Assembly (NCBI GenBank): GCA_026392465.1
Contig: JAPLCA010000015.1
Span: 1-64,000, forward strand
DNA length: 64,000 bases
Reading direction: 5' to 3'
Source of the DNA: Propionibacteriales bacterium
GTDB taxonomy: Bacteria > Actinomycetota > Actinomycetes > Propionibacteriales > Nocardioidaceae
Both the position numbers and the translations under genes were made by a program. Below the pieces are notes generated by a model. The model did no database searches and had not been told where the DNA came from. It worked only from the letters and a program-made list of their open reading frames with translations. Below are positions 47,934 through 58,166 of this stretch, one piece after another (position 1 is the stretch's first letter; each line of letters begins with the position of its first letter).

Positions 47934-49814
47934 ATGTTCCCCGCATCCCTCCGCGCCGCCGAGCCCTCCTCGGTCGGCGGGGCCGCCCTCGACCAGGTGC
48001 TCGGCCTCAGCGTCGGCGCCGCCGTCGTCACCGCGGTCCTCGTCTACGTCGCGTGGGCGCACCGCACCCACCGCATCGAGTGGTTCCAGCGTCTCGGCGA
48101 CGCGCTGCACGCCCGCACCGGCGAGCCCGGCTGGGCGTCGATCCCGGCCCTGTTCGTGGCCAGCTCGCTCGTCGTCGCCCTGCTCGGCTTCCTCTGGGAC
48201 GTCAGCCTGCACGCCGGGCGAGGGCGCGACGAGGGACCGCTCGCCAACCCAGCCCACTACCTGATCCTGTACGGGCTGTTCGCCCTCTTCGTCGCCGGCA
48301 TGAGCGCGGTCGTGTTCCCGCGCGACGGCCAGAAGCCCGGTATCGCCTCGGTGCGGATCACCCGACGCTGGTACGCGCCGGTGGCCGGCATCTTCATCGC
48401 CGCCTGCGGCTTCTACGCCCTGATCGGCTTCCCGCTCGACGACGTCTGGCACCGGCTCTTCGGCCAGGACGTCACCCTCTGGGGCCCGACGCACCTCATG
48501 CTCATCGGCGGGGCCGGACTGTCCACGGCGGGCATCATCCTGCTGCACCGCGAGGCGGAGTTCTCCGAGGAGTGGAAGCGCTCGGCCGACAACCACAGCG
48601 CCCGCACGCTGCACAAGCTGACCCTCTCGATGGCGTTCGGCGGCCTGCTCATCGGCCTCTCGGTGTTCCAGGCCGAGTTCGACTTCGGCATCGCGCAGTT
48701 CCGCATGGTGTTCGCCCCGCTGATGATCGCCGCGGCCGCGGCGCTCACGCTCGTCGCCGCCCGCCTCTACGCGGGTCCCGGCGCGGCGCTGTTCGCCGCG
48801 TTCTTCTTCGTCATCGTGCGCGGTGTGGTCTCGTTCATCGTCGGCGACGTGTTCGGGCAGGCGAACCACGTGTTCCCGCTCTACCTGGGCAGCGCCCTCA
48901 TCATCGAGCTGCTGGCGCTCAGCAGGCTCAAGGAGAAGCCGCTCGTCTTCGGCGCGGTCGGCGGCCTCCTGATCGGCACGGTCGGGTCCGTGATCGAGAA
49001 GTTCTGGAACGACGCCGTCTTCCAGTTCCCGTGGCCCCAGGACATCTTGCTGGAGAGCCTCGTCACCGTCGTGCCCGTCGCCGTCGGGGCGGGACTGTGC
49101 GGCGCGCTGTTCGCCGTGGGTCTCGACGGTCGCCTGCCCGTCAACCGCTGGGTCGGCCGCTCGATCGTGGTCGGGTCGATCCTCGTGACGTCCCTGGCCG
49201 TCGCGAACGGCCTGAACGCCACGGTCCCGGACGACGCGCAGGTGCGGTTCACGGTGCAGCAGGTCGGCACGGAGGACCAGCCCGAGGTCATGGTCCAGGC
49301 CACCACCACCGAGGGCCTCGTGGACGCGCACCCGACCTGGGTGCAGATCACCGCCTGGCAGGGCGGAGGCGCCGGTGTGGTGACGCAGCAGCTCAGGCGC
49401 ACCGGCCCCGACTCGTGGGAGACCACGAGCCCGGTCCCGATCGGCGGGACCTGGAAGACGCTCCTGCGCGTCCAGGACGGGCGCATGCTGACCGCCGCCC
49501 CGATCTTCCTGCCCGCCGACGAGGCGCTGGGCGCGGAGGAGGTGCCGGCCGAGGCCGAGATGACGCGCGACTTCGTCCCCGAGATCACGATCCTGCAGCG
49601 CGAGCGCGAGCTCGACACGTCGCCCTGGCTGTGGGGTGTCGCGAACCTCGTGGTCCTCGTCTGCAGCCTGGCCATCCTGGCCGGCATCAGCGTGGCCGTG
49701 GCCCGGGTCTCCGGCGCGATCGCCCGCGAGGGCCGACGGCGCCGCGAGGACCTCGAGGCCGGACCGGGCGGCGGCGACGGCGTCGACGAGGGCAGCGGGG
49801 CCGGCCGGGCGTGA
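47934..49814 (+). CDS. Polytopic membrane protein with paired His/Asp motifs, unknown function
   Basis: A 626-residue protein with about twelve helices in residues 20-430 and an extracellular beta-like domain (about 430-560) before a last helix. Two related motifs stand out: WDVSLHAGRGRDEGPLANPAH (about 92-112) and DDVWHRLFGQDVTLWGPTH (about 168-186), each with Asp and His residues near a membrane face, as if binding a metal. CATACT six bases before the ATG suggests a leaderless mRNA. It heads an operon with two small membrane proteins, a cupredoxin-like lipoprotein and another large membrane protein. I know of no established function. Confidence 0.8.
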   Translation: MFPASLRAAEPSSVGGAALDQVLGLSVGAAVVTAVLVYVAWAHRTHRIEWFQRLGDALHARTGEPGWASIPALFVASSLVVALLGFLWDVSLHAGRGRDEGPLANPAHYLILYGLFALFVAGMSAVVFPRDGQKPGIASVRITRRWYAPVAGIFIAACGFYALIGFPLDDVWHRLFGQDVTLWGPTHLMLIGGAGLSTAGIILLHREAEFSEEWKRSADNHSARTLHKLTLSMAFGGLLIGLSVFQAEFDFGIAQFRMVFAPLMIAAAAALTLVAARLYAGPGAALFAAFFFVIVRGVVSFIVGDVFGQANHVFPLYLGSALIIELLALSRLKEKPLVFGAVGGLLIGTVGSVIEKFWNDAVFQFPWPQDILLESLVTVVPVAVGAGLCGALFAVGLDGRLPVNRWVGRSIVVGSILVTSLAVANGLNATVPDDAQVRFTVQQVGTEDQPEVMVQATTTEGLVDAHPTWVQITAWQGGGAGVVTQQLRRTGPDSWETTSPVPIGGTWKTLLRVQDGRMLTAAPIFLPADEALGAEEVPAEAEMTRDFVPEITILQRERELDTSPWLWGVANLVVLVCSLAILAGISVAVARVSGAIAREGRRRREDLEAGPGGGDGVDEGSGAGRA

Positions 49815-50050
49815 CTCCCGGGGAGGTGCTGTGGGCGCACCACGCGGCCCTCGTCGCGATCCCGGCCTTCGTGCCGGCCATCGTGGTCGTGGCCGTCGTG
49901 CTCCACATCGCCCGGAAGGACCGTCGGGAGGAGGCCGAGGAGCGCGAGCTGCTCGAGCGAGCCTTCCGCCCCGACGACGAGCTGCCCCACGACCCCGACC
50001 CCCACGACCCCCAGAACCCCCACGACCCTGACGACAGGAGAGACCGATGA
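49811..50050 (+). CDS. Small single-span membrane protein, paralogue of the one at 51857
   Basis: A 79-residue protein with one helix (AALVAIPAFVPAIVVVAVVLHIA), a basic cytoplasmic KDRREE stretch, and a tail of repeated His-Asp-Pro (HDPDPHDPQNPHDPDD) that could bind metal. It is similar to the protein at 51857: both have the pattern VAIPAF(V/I)P, a hydrophobic run, then (H/W)IAR(K/Q)DR. It overlaps both neighbours (GTGA and ATGA). Confidence 0.75.
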   Translation: MTPGEVLWAHHAALVAIPAFVPAIVVVAVVLHIARKDRREEAEERELLERAFRPDDELPHDPDPHDPQNPHDPDDRRDR

Positions 50051-50463
50051 GGACCACGGTGACCGGGTGCGTGCTCGGCATGCTGCTGCTCGCCGGCTGT
50101 GGTGCGGGGGAGGACGGACCCGACGCGTCGGCGACGCCCACCCCCGCGGCGACGTTGTCCGGCACACCCTCGACGAGCGCGACCCCGGACGCCGAGGGCG
50201 TGACGGTGCAGGTGCGGCTCACGACCGACGGTCCGCAGCCGCGCGGCAGACGGGTGGAGGTGAAGGTCGGCGAGCCGGTCACCCTGGACGTCACGTCGGA
50301 GGTGGCCGACGAGGTGCACGTGCACTCCGACCCCGAGGTCAGCATCGACGTGCAGCCGGGTGACTCGGTGTCGCGCACGTTCACCCTCGACCGTCCGGGT
50401 CAGGTGGCGGTCGAGTCGCACGCCACCCACGCGACGATCGTCCAGCTCGTCGTCCGGCCCTGA
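50047..50463 (+). CDS. Cupredoxin-like lipoprotein
   Basis: A 138-residue lipoprotein with lipobox LLLAGC (Cys18) and a Ser/Thr/Pro linker, then a beta-sandwich of the cupredoxin or plastocyanin kind: VEVKVGEPVTLDVTSEVADEVHVHSDPEVSIDVQPGD, then GQVAVESHATHATIVQLVV. Histidines in VHVHSD and ESHATHA could bind copper, though the usual Cys ligand is absent, so it may be a structural relative only. It is coupled to the small membrane protein gene upstream by ATGA. Confidence 0.72.
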   Translation: MRTTVTGCVLGMLLLAGCGAGEDGPDASATPTPAATLSGTPSTSATPDAEGVTVQVRLTTDGPQPRGRRVEVKVGEPVTLDVTSEVADEVHVHSDPEVSIDVQPGDSVSRTFTLDRPGQVAVESHATHATIVQLVVRP

Positions 50464-50465
50464 TC

Positions 50466-51821
50466 GTGCTCGACCTGCTGCCGCAGCACGGGGTGGGCGG
50501 CTCGACCGACCTGCCGGTGCCGTTCCTGTACGCCGTCGTCGGGGCGAGCTGGGCCCTGACGGTCTCCTTCGCGGTCCTCGCGTTCGCCTGGAAGGAGCCG
50601 CGCCTCCAGCCGACGGCGGAGCAGCCCGGCGGGGGTGCCGGGCCGGGGGCGGCAGAACAGCCCGGCGGGGGTGCCGGGCCGGGGGCGGCAGAACAGCCCG
50701 GCGGGGGTGCCGGGCCGGGGGCGGCAGAGGATCGCGAGCCCGCTCGTCGACCGTGGCTGGCGGTCGTCGGCCTGCTGCTGGCCGTCTGGTTCCTGGGGGC
50801 GCTGTTCCTCGGCCCCGACGACGCGTCGAACCCGGGCATCGGGGCGTTCTACGTCCTGGTGTGGGTGGGGCTCGTGCCGCTCGCCCTGATGGCGGGACAC
50901 GTGTGGAAGGACCTGTCGCCGTGGCGCTCGGTGCAGTGGCTGGTCGGTCGGCTCGCGGGCCGCCCCGACGGCTTCCTGGTCTACCGCCCGGCCTGGGGCT
51001 ACTGGCCGGCGGCTGCGGGGCTGTTCGCGTTCGTGTGGCTGGAGCTCGCCTCTCCCGACGCCGGCTCCGTCCACGCGGTGCGCACCTGGGTGGCGGTCTA
51101 CGTCGTGGTGACGGTCGCGGGCGGTGTCGTGTTCGGGCCGCGCTGGTTCGACCGCGCCGACCCGTTCGACGTGTACAGCGCGGTGGTGGCGCGGCTCGCG
51201 CCGCTCGTGCGCGACCGGCGGTTCGCCCCGCACAATCCCCTGCGGTCGCTCCCGCTGCTGCCCGTGGCCCCGGGGATCGTCGCGGCGGTGTCCGTGCTCC
51301 TGGGGTCGACGGCGTTCGACAGCTTCTCCGCGTCCGAGGGCTGGCAGTCGGCGGCGCACTCCACGCTCACGACGTCGCTCGTGCTGCTGCTGTTCTGCGT
51401 GGTGGTGGCGGTGGCGTTCGTGGTCGCGTCGGTCGCGACGGGCGGTGTCACGTCGGCGCAGCGGCGCGCGTTGCCGGGGCTCATGGCGCACTCGTTGGTG
51501 CCGATCGTGGTGGGCTACGTCTTCGCGCACTACCTGACCTACCTGGTCGAGCGCGGTCAGGGCGTGGTGATCGGCCTGCTGCAGGTCCTCGGGACCGGGG
51601 ACGGGCTCACGGTGTCCTACCTCCTGTCCGAGCACCCCGACCTGCTGGCGGTCTACAAGATCGCGTTCGTCGTCGCCGGGCACGTGGTGGCGGTGGTCGC
51701 GGCGCACGACAAGGCCCTGGAGGTGCTGCCGCGGGCGCACCGGCTCACCGGTCAGCTCGCGATGCTCGTGCTCATGGTCGGCTACACGTTCACGGGCATC
51801 TACCTGCTGCTCTCGGTCTGA
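50466..51821 (+). CDS. Polytopic membrane protein (fenitrothion hydrolase-like annotation group)
   Basis: A 451-residue protein with about ten helices. SPWRSVQWLVGRLAG, GYWPAAAGLFAFVWLELASPD and RWFDRADPFDVYSAVVARLAPL are reminiscent of actinobacterial proteins that databases name fenitrothion hydrolase; that name is unlikely to describe its natural role. After the first helix a cytoplasmic loop holds three copies of AEQPGGGAGPGA, encoded by a dispersed DNA repeat. The GTG lies two bases after the previous stop. Confidence 0.72.
   Translation: MLDLLPQHGVGGSTDLPVPFLYAVVGASWALTVSFAVLAFAWKEPRLQPTAEQPGGGAGPGAAEQPGGGAGPGAAEQPGGGAGPGAAEDREPARRPWLAVVGLLLAVWFLGALFLGPDDASNPGIGAFYVLVWVGLVPLALMAGHVWKDLSPWRSVQWLVGRLAGRPDGFLVYRPAWGYWPAAAGLFAFVWLELASPDAGSVHAVRTWVAVYVVVTVAGGVVFGPRWFDRADPFDVYSAVVARLAPLVRDRRFAPHNPLRSLPLLPVAPGIVAAVSVLLGSTAFDSFSASEGWQSAAHSTLTTSLVLLLFCVVVAVAFVVASVATGGVTSAQRRALPGLMAHSLVPIVVGYVFAHYLTYLVERGQGVVIGLLQVLGTGDGLTVSYLLSEHPDLLAVYKIAFVVAGHVVAVVAAHDKALEVLPRAHRLTGQLAMLVLMVGYTFTGIYLLLSV
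50617..50729 (+). repeat. Three in-frame copies of a dispersed 36-bp repeat
   Basis: A unit containing CAGCCCGGCGGGGGTGCCGG recurs with a 36-bp period (CAG at 50622, 50658 and 50694). Each unit adds 12 residues and keeps the frame. Its reverse complement matches the intergenic repeat at 61741-61810 at 30 of 31 core positions. CCCGGC and GCCGGG in the unit form a hairpin. Confidence 0.9.
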
Positions 51822-51856
51822 GCCCGTCCTCCGGCCACCGCTCGTAGACTGGCGCG

Positions 51857-52117
51857 ATGGGAACGAGTGTCGCAGTGGTCGGGGAGCTGTCGGCGCACCC
51901 CGTGGCCGTGCTGGCCATCCCCGCGTTCATCCCGGTGGTGGGCATCGTCCTCACCGTCCTCTGGATCGCCCGCCAGGACCGGTTGGCCGAGGCGGCGGAG
52001 CAGTCCGACGTCGACGAGCCGCCCGCGTCGGCGCTGCTCCCCGAGGCGGAGTCGTCGCGGCCCCGCCGCCCCTGGCGCGACCGGCTGCCTCGGCTCGTCA
52101 TCGGGGACGACGAGTGA
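51857..52117 (+). CDS. Small single-span membrane protein, paralogue of the one at 49811
   Basis: An 86-residue protein with one helix (VAVLAIPAFIPVVGIVLTVLWIA), the ARQDR boundary, and an acidic then basic tail. TAGACT at 51845-51850 stands six bases before the ATG, so it also has its own leaderless promoter. It duplicates the helix of the 79-residue protein in the same cluster. Function unknown. Confidence 0.72.
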   Translation: MGTSVAVVGELSAHPVAVLAIPAFIPVVGIVLTVLWIARQDRLAEAAEQSDVDEPPASALLPEAESSRPRRPWRDRLPRLVIGDDE

Positions 52118-52123
52118 CCGCGC

Positions 52124-52150
52124 CCCAGGACTGGCACTCTCCCCACCCGA

Positions 52151-52164
<14 letters not shown>
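52124..52164 (+). terminator. Hairpin ending the membrane operon, abutting CIRCE
   Basis: CCCAGGACTGGCA (52124-52136) and TGCCAGTCCTGGG (52152-52164) form a perfect 13-bp stem with a 15-base loop. It starts six bases after the stop at 52117 and ends at the first base before CIRCE. The right arm also supplies the -35 box of groEL. Confidence 0.75.
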
Positions 52165-53944
<1,780 letters not shown>

Positions 53945-54047
53945 GACGTCCTCTGGAAGTCCAGGTCGAGGAGCCGAGGGCTGTCGCGCGAGCTCTGCGC
54001 GCGCAGCCGGCGGCGTGTCGAGACCTGAGGCCCGCTCCCTGACGACG

Positions 54048-54079
54048 AGGGCCCCGACCGGTTCGCCGGTCGGGGCCCT
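54048..54079 (+). terminator. groEL terminator hairpin with TTCG tetraloop
   Basis: AGGGCCCCGACCGG (54048-54061), the stable loop TTCG, and CCGGTCGGGGCCCT (54066-54079): a perfect 14-bp stem 104 bases after the stop. Confidence 0.85.
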
Positions 54080-54121
54080 CCGCCGTCCAGGGGAGGTCGT
54101 GCCCAGGACGTGACACGGACG

Positions 54122-54151
54122 TGACCTGGAAGGGTGTGCCAAACATAGGAT
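54122..54151 (+). promoter_or_regulatory. Leaderless promoter of the two-component operon
   Basis: TGACCT (54122-54127), 18 bases, TAGGAT (54146-54151). The GTG codons at 54155 and 54158 follow within three and six bases, so the transcript has little or no leader. Confidence 0.55.
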
Positions 54152-54154
54152 GGG

Positions 54155-55381
54155 GTGGTGACGCGCAGCCACCTCGCAGCCGAGCGGCCGACGCCGTCGC
54201 ATGCCGTCTACAGCGCCACGGCGTTGGTCGCCCCGACCTTGATCGCCACCGTGCTGTGCGCGTTCGACGAGCCCCGCCCGAGCGTCCTGTGGGCGGCCAG
54301 CGCAGCCGTGGTCGTCGCGCTCGGCGCGCAGCAGGTGGCCAGCCTCGTGGTCAGCGACGTGTGGCTGCCCGGCCCTCGGACGCCGACGGCGGCGCACCGC
54401 GTGCTCGCCTCGCGTCCGGCGTCGTGGGCCGGTGTGGCCGTGGCGACGGCGGTGGCGTGCGCGGAGGCAGCGCGTGGACGCCCCACCGTCGTCTGGGCCC
54501 TGCTGCCCGCCGCCGCCCTCGGGGTGGCCACCCTGCGCGAGCTGCGGTGGGACCGGGAGCGACCCGTCCTGTCGACCGCGCTCGGAGCGGTCGTGGCGCT
54601 GTCGGCGCTCGCCGCCGCCGGCGCACTGACGCTCGCGGCCTGGTCGGCCGACGGCTCGGGGCTCGACCGCTGGGCGGGCGCATGGGTGCTCCTCGCGGTC
54701 ACCGCGTGCGTCGTCGTGATCGTCGGCCAGGTGTGGTGGGACCGGGTCGTCGTCGAGCTCACGCGCGCCCGCGACGCCGTCGTCTCGCGGCGGGTCATGG
54801 AGGAGCGGCTGCGCTTCGCAGGCGAGCTGCACGACGTGCAGGGCCACGAGCTGCAGCGGATCCTGGTGCAGGCGGACCTCGGTCGGTCGCTGCTGCGGGT
54901 ACGTGGCGAGGACGCGCTCGAGCAGGTGAGCGACGTGCTCGCCTCCATCGAGACGGCCGCGCGTGACGCCCTCGAGCAGACGCGTGCCGTCGCGCACGGG
55001 TACCGGGCGGTCGACGTCGACGACGAGATCGCCAACGCCCGCTCGATCCTCGCCGCCGTCGGTGTCGAGCTCGCGGTCGAGGGGGCCGCCGCCGACCTGC
55101 CGTCGGACCTCGCCCGGCTCACCGGCCTGCTGGTGCGGGAGGCGACGACCAACGTGCTGCGTCACTCGCACACCCGGCGCGCCACCGTCCGGCTGGAACG
55201 TCGCGACGGCGCGTGGACCGTGTCGGTGCGCGACGACGGTCCGCGGCGGACCTCGGAGCTGGCCCGCGGATCCGGGCTGGACGGGCTCGACGAACGGGCC
55301 GCGGCCCTGGGGTACAGCGTGGTGGCCGGCCCGGACGGCCACGGCTGGCAGGTACGGCTCGAGCCGAGGAGGAGCGCATGA
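54155..55381 (+). CDS. Sensor histidine kinase, DesK/NarX-type
   Basis: A 408-residue kinase. The N-terminal half has five or six membrane segments with no extracellular sensor domain. The HisKA_3 box with the phospho-acceptor His is FAGELHDVQGHELQR (about residue 227), and the HATPase has REATTNVLRHS and the glycine-rich DDG...GSGLDGLDERAAALG. The absence of a periplasmic domain suggests sensing in the membrane, as DesK does. GTG 54155 or 54158 is the start. It is coupled by ATGA to the response regulator gene. Confidence 0.88.
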   Translation: MVTRSHLAAERPTPSHAVYSATALVAPTLIATVLCAFDEPRPSVLWAASAAVVVALGAQQVASLVVSDVWLPGPRTPTAAHRVLASRPASWAGVAVATAVACAEAARGRPTVVWALLPAAALGVATLRELRWDRERPVLSTALGAVVALSALAAAGALTLAAWSADGSGLDRWAGAWVLLAVTACVVVIVGQVWWDRVVVELTRARDAVVSRRVMEERLRFAGELHDVQGHELQRILVQADLGRSLLRVRGEDALEQVSDVLASIETAARDALEQTRAVAHGYRAVDVDDEIANARSILAAVGVELAVEGAAADLPSDLARLTGLLVREATTNVLRHSHTRRATVRLERRDGAWTVSVRDDGPRRTSELARGSGLDGLDERAAALGYSVVAGPDGHGWQVRLEPRRSA

Positions 55382-55989
55382 GCGAGCACCTGGTCAGGGT
55401 GGTGGTGGCCGACGACGACGGGCTGCTGCGCACCTCGCTCGCGGCGCTGCTGGACCTCCAGCCGGGCCTGGAGGTCGTCGGTCAGGCCGCCGACGGGGAG
55501 GAGACGGTGCGGGTCGTCCGCGCCACCGACCCGGACATCGCGCTCGTCGACCTCGAGATGCCCGGCGTCGACGGTATCGAGGTCGCGCGCCGGCTGGCGG
55601 GCGAGCCGGTGAAGGTCGTGGTCGTCACCCGTCACGCGCGCCCGGCCCACCTCGAGCGTGCCCTGGCCGCCGGTGCGGCGGGCTTCGTCCTGAAGAGCAC
55701 GTCGTCCGACGACTTCGTCCGGGTCATCGGTGCGATCTACGCCGGCCAGCGGTACGTCGACCCGGAGATCGCCACCCTGGCGCTGACCATGCGGGCCTGT
55801 CCGCTGAGCGAGCGTGAGCGGGAGGTGCTCGCGCTCGTGCGCGACGGAGCCCGCACGGCCGACGTCGCCGCCGCGCTGCACCTGGCGCCCGGCACGGTCC
55901 GCAACTACGTCTCGAGCGCGGTCGGCCGGCTGGGTGTCGGATCCGGCCGGGAGGCTGCGGACGTGGCGTACGCCGAGGGGTGGATCTAG
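55378..55989 (+). CDS. Response regulator, NarL/DesR-type
   Basis: A 203-residue regulator with a receiver domain at residues 1-120. The acidic pair is VVVADDDGLL, the phospho-Asp is in ALVDLEMPGVDGIEV (about residue 58), and the Lys is in GFVLKST. The LuxR-type HTH (about 140-200) has LSEREREVLALVRDG and APGTVRNYVSSAVGRLG. The partner is the kinase just upstream. The ABC exporter on the opposite strand ends 45 bases away and may be a target. Confidence 0.9.
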   Translation: MSEHLVRVVVADDDGLLRTSLAALLDLQPGLEVVGQAADGEETVRVVRATDPDIALVDLEMPGVDGIEVARRLAGEPVKVVVVTRHARPAHLERALAAGAAGFVLKSTSSDDFVRVIGAIYAGQRYVDPEIATLALTMRACPLSEREREVLALVRDGARTADVAAALHLAPGTVRNYVSSAVGRLGVGSGREAADVAYAEGWI

Positions 55990-56034
55990 CCGACGGCGAC
56001 CCTCCCGCTCCCGACGGACGGCCGCCGACGGACG

Positions 56035-56775
56035 TCAGGGGTCGCGGCGCACGGTCACCAGCACGGAGGCGGCGGCGAGGAGGAGGGTGCTGACGGTCAC
56101 GACGGCGAGCGCGTGCCCGGTGTCGGCGCGTTCCACGGCGTTGCGGACGGCGGCCAGCGCCTGCCCGGGGAACCAGGTCCAGGTCGACTCGGGCAGCAGC
56201 CGGGCGACGAGCGGCTCGACGAGCAGCAGCCACCCGAACAGCAGGCCCACGGCGACCGCACCGTGACGCACGACGAGGCTCACGGCGGTCGCGGCCACAC
56301 CGAGTGCGACCCCGGCGACGAGAGCACCGCCCAGCGCGAGCACCGCCCGGTCGTCGCCCCACCAGAGTGCCTCGCGGCCACCCAGCGCGATGCTCAGCGT
56401 GAGCACCTTGGTGACCGAGGCGGCCGCGGCCGCGGTCAGACCGAGCAGCGCGCCGGTGGCGAGGGCGCTGAGCGCGATCACGGCGCGGGATCGGGCGGCG
56501 AGGAAGCTCCACAGGATCGACCCGTCGCCGAAGCCGGACCCCCAGTAGGCGGCCAGCATGGCTGCCACGACGAGCCCGGTGATCGGGTCGATGAGCGTCT
56601 CGACCTGGCCGAACGTGGTCGACACGTCGACGGCGGCGTCGGCGCCGCCGGAGGTGGCGACGAGCGATCCGGTGAGGAGGGCCGCGAGGGCCGTGGCCCC
56701 GACGACCGTGAATCGGACCGCCCGGCTCCGCAGGAGGGTCACGAGGTCGGCGCGCAGACAGGTCAGGGTGGTCAT
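56035..56775 (-). CDS. ABC transporter permease, ABC-2 type
   Basis: A 246-residue membrane protein with six helices, an opening in-plane helix (LRADLVTLLRSRAVRFTVV) and a small extracellular loop. This is the ABC-2/LnoCST-type permease that pairs with the ATPase encoded just upstream through an ATGA overlap. Such pairs export peptides, antibiotics or lipids. It lies next to a DesK/DesR-type system, a common pairing for envelope-stress resistance. Confidence 0.82.
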   Translation of the reverse strand: MTTLTCLRADLVTLLRSRAVRFTVVGATALAALLTGSLVATSGGADAAVDVSTTFGQVETLIDPITGLVVAAMLAAYWGSGFGDGSILWSFLAARSRAVIALSALATGALLGLTAAAAASVTKVLTLSIALGGREALWWGDDRAVLALGGALVAGVALGVAATAVSLVVRHGAVAVGLLFGWLLLVEPLVARLLPESTWTWFPGQALAAVRNAVERADTGHALAVVTVSTLLLAAASVLVTVRRDP

Positions 56776-57473
56776 GCACGGTCTCCCGTCGTCCGTGCCG
56801 TGGAGGCGAAGAAAGCGTCCTCCAGGCTGGCGTGGTGCTGCGTGAATCCCTGCAGCGTGTTCTCCGCGATGATGCTCCCGCGGTGGATGACGACGACGCG
56901 GTCGACGAGCCGCTCGGCCTCGTTGAGCAGGTGACTGCTCACGAGCACCGCGCCCCCGGCGTCGGCGTGCTCGCGCACGAGCCCTCGCACCCACCGCACA
57001 CCGTCGGGGTCCAGCCCGTTGAGCGGCTCGTCGAGCACCAGGGCTCGGGCAGGCACCACGAGCGCGGCGGCGATCCGCAGTCGCTGCATCATGCCGAGGG
57101 AGAGCTCGCCGACCCGCATCCGGGGGTCGTCCAGGCCGACCTGTTCCAGGAGCTCTCGCGGTGGCGTGGTGGCGCCGTGGCGTCGGCCGACTGCGTCGAG
57201 CGCGTGCTCGATCCGCAGCTCGCGCCGGAAGCCCATGCAGTCGAGCGTCGCCCCCAGGGGACGTGACCCCGGCACGGCGGCGGTGTCGGTCTCCACCACG
57301 ACCGTGCCCGAGTCGAGGCCGGTGAGCCCGAGGATCCCGCGCATGGTGGTGGTCTTCCCGCTGCCGTTGGGACCGAGGAAGCCCGTGACCTGTCCGGCGG
57401 GCACGTCGAAGGTGACGTGGTCGACGACCGTGCGGCCCCGGTAGGACTTGGTGACGTCGTGGCAGCTGATCAT
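56772..57473 (-). CDS. ABC transporter ATP-binding protein
   Basis: A 233-residue ATPase. Walker A is GPNGSGKTTTM (about 35-45), Walker B is ALVLDEPLNGLDP, and the switch His is in VSSHLL. The signature loop reads ELSLGMMQRL, a variant common in antibiotic-export ATPases of the DrrA type. It drives the permease encoded directly downstream. GG-rich ribosome binding before the ATG at 57473 is weak (GAGGCCATCCC). Confidence 0.9.
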   Translation of the reverse strand: MISCHDVTKSYRGRTVVDHVTFDVPAGQVTGFLGPNGSGKTTTMRGILGLTGLDSGTVVVETDTAAVPGSRPLGATLDCMGFRRELRIEHALDAVGRRHGATTPPRELLEQVGLDDPRMRVGELSLGMMQRLRIAAALVVPARALVLDEPLNGLDPDGVRWVRGLVREHADAGGAVLVSSHLLNEAERLVDRVVVIHRGSIIAENTLQGFTQHHASLEDAFFASTARTTGDRA

Positions 57474-57588
57474 GGGATGGCCTCTCGTCTCGTGGGGGTG
57501 GGTTCGGGGTCGAGCAGCGGCTCGTGCGAGGCGGTGCCCACGGATCCGGCGGCCGCGAGGTGCGTGGGTGGTGAGTGGGTGACGTGCC

Positions 57589-57978
57589 TCAGGCGGCGCG
57601 CCCGTCGGCACCCGCTCCGCCGGAGAGGCGGTGGCGGTTCTTGGCGACCCAGGAGTAGATCCACGAGCCGACCTCGCGGCTCGGCTGCTCGAGCAGGAGC
57701 CGCCCGAGCAGGCGACGGTCGTAGCGCGGGCTGCGGCGCAGCGCCTCGCCGAGCGCGAGGGCGCCGACGAGGTGCCGTCCGTCGGCCGTGACCAGCACGG
57801 CGGCGGCGTCCAGCTCCGCGTCGTCGAGGCCCAGGTCGCGCGCGAGCTCGGGTGTCGCCGGGCGGAAGTCGATGCTCCCGTCGCTGCGCTCGCTGACCCA
57901 GTCGGCCACCGTCTGGCCCAGCTCGCACGTCCCGTCGTAGACGAGCACGTCGCCCGTGCTGTGCGGTTGAGGTCCCAT
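57589..57978 (-). CDS. DCC/DUF393-like protein lacking the second Cys
   Basis: A 129-residue protein. LVYDGTCELGQTVADWV near the N-terminus and DGRHLVGALALGEALRRSPRYDRRLLGRLL fit the thioredoxin-like DCC (DUF393) family, whose motif is DGxCxxC. Here it is DGTCELG, so the redox pair is broken. The C-terminal WIYSWVAKNRHRL is typical of the family. A disulfide role is unlikely. It is the gene nearest to the ABC ATPase start but 115 bases away. Confidence 0.72.
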   Translation of the reverse strand: MGPQPHSTGDVLVYDGTCELGQTVADWVSERSDGSIDFRPATPELARDLGLDDAELDAAAVLVTADGRHLVGALALGEALRRSPRYDRRLLGRLLLEQPSREVGSWIYSWVAKNRHRLSGGAGADGRAA

Positions 57979-58166
57979 CGTGTGCAGCCCCCTCGTGGAT
58001 CGTTCCGTGGTCGGTGACAGCAGCCTCGCGGCGGGCAGCCGGGTCCGGTAGTGGACGACGGTCACGGATCGGCGTGACACCGTGTCACGAGGTGGTGGCC
58101 TGGCGCCGGTCGGCCGAGCGGACGTGCTGGGCCGGGGGCCGATCACGCGGCTGGCAGGATGCACGG

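Noticed and set aside
50466..51821. A true fenitrothion (pesticide) hydrolase
   Set aside because: The similarity is only to membrane proteins carrying that database name; no hydrolase active site can be seen.
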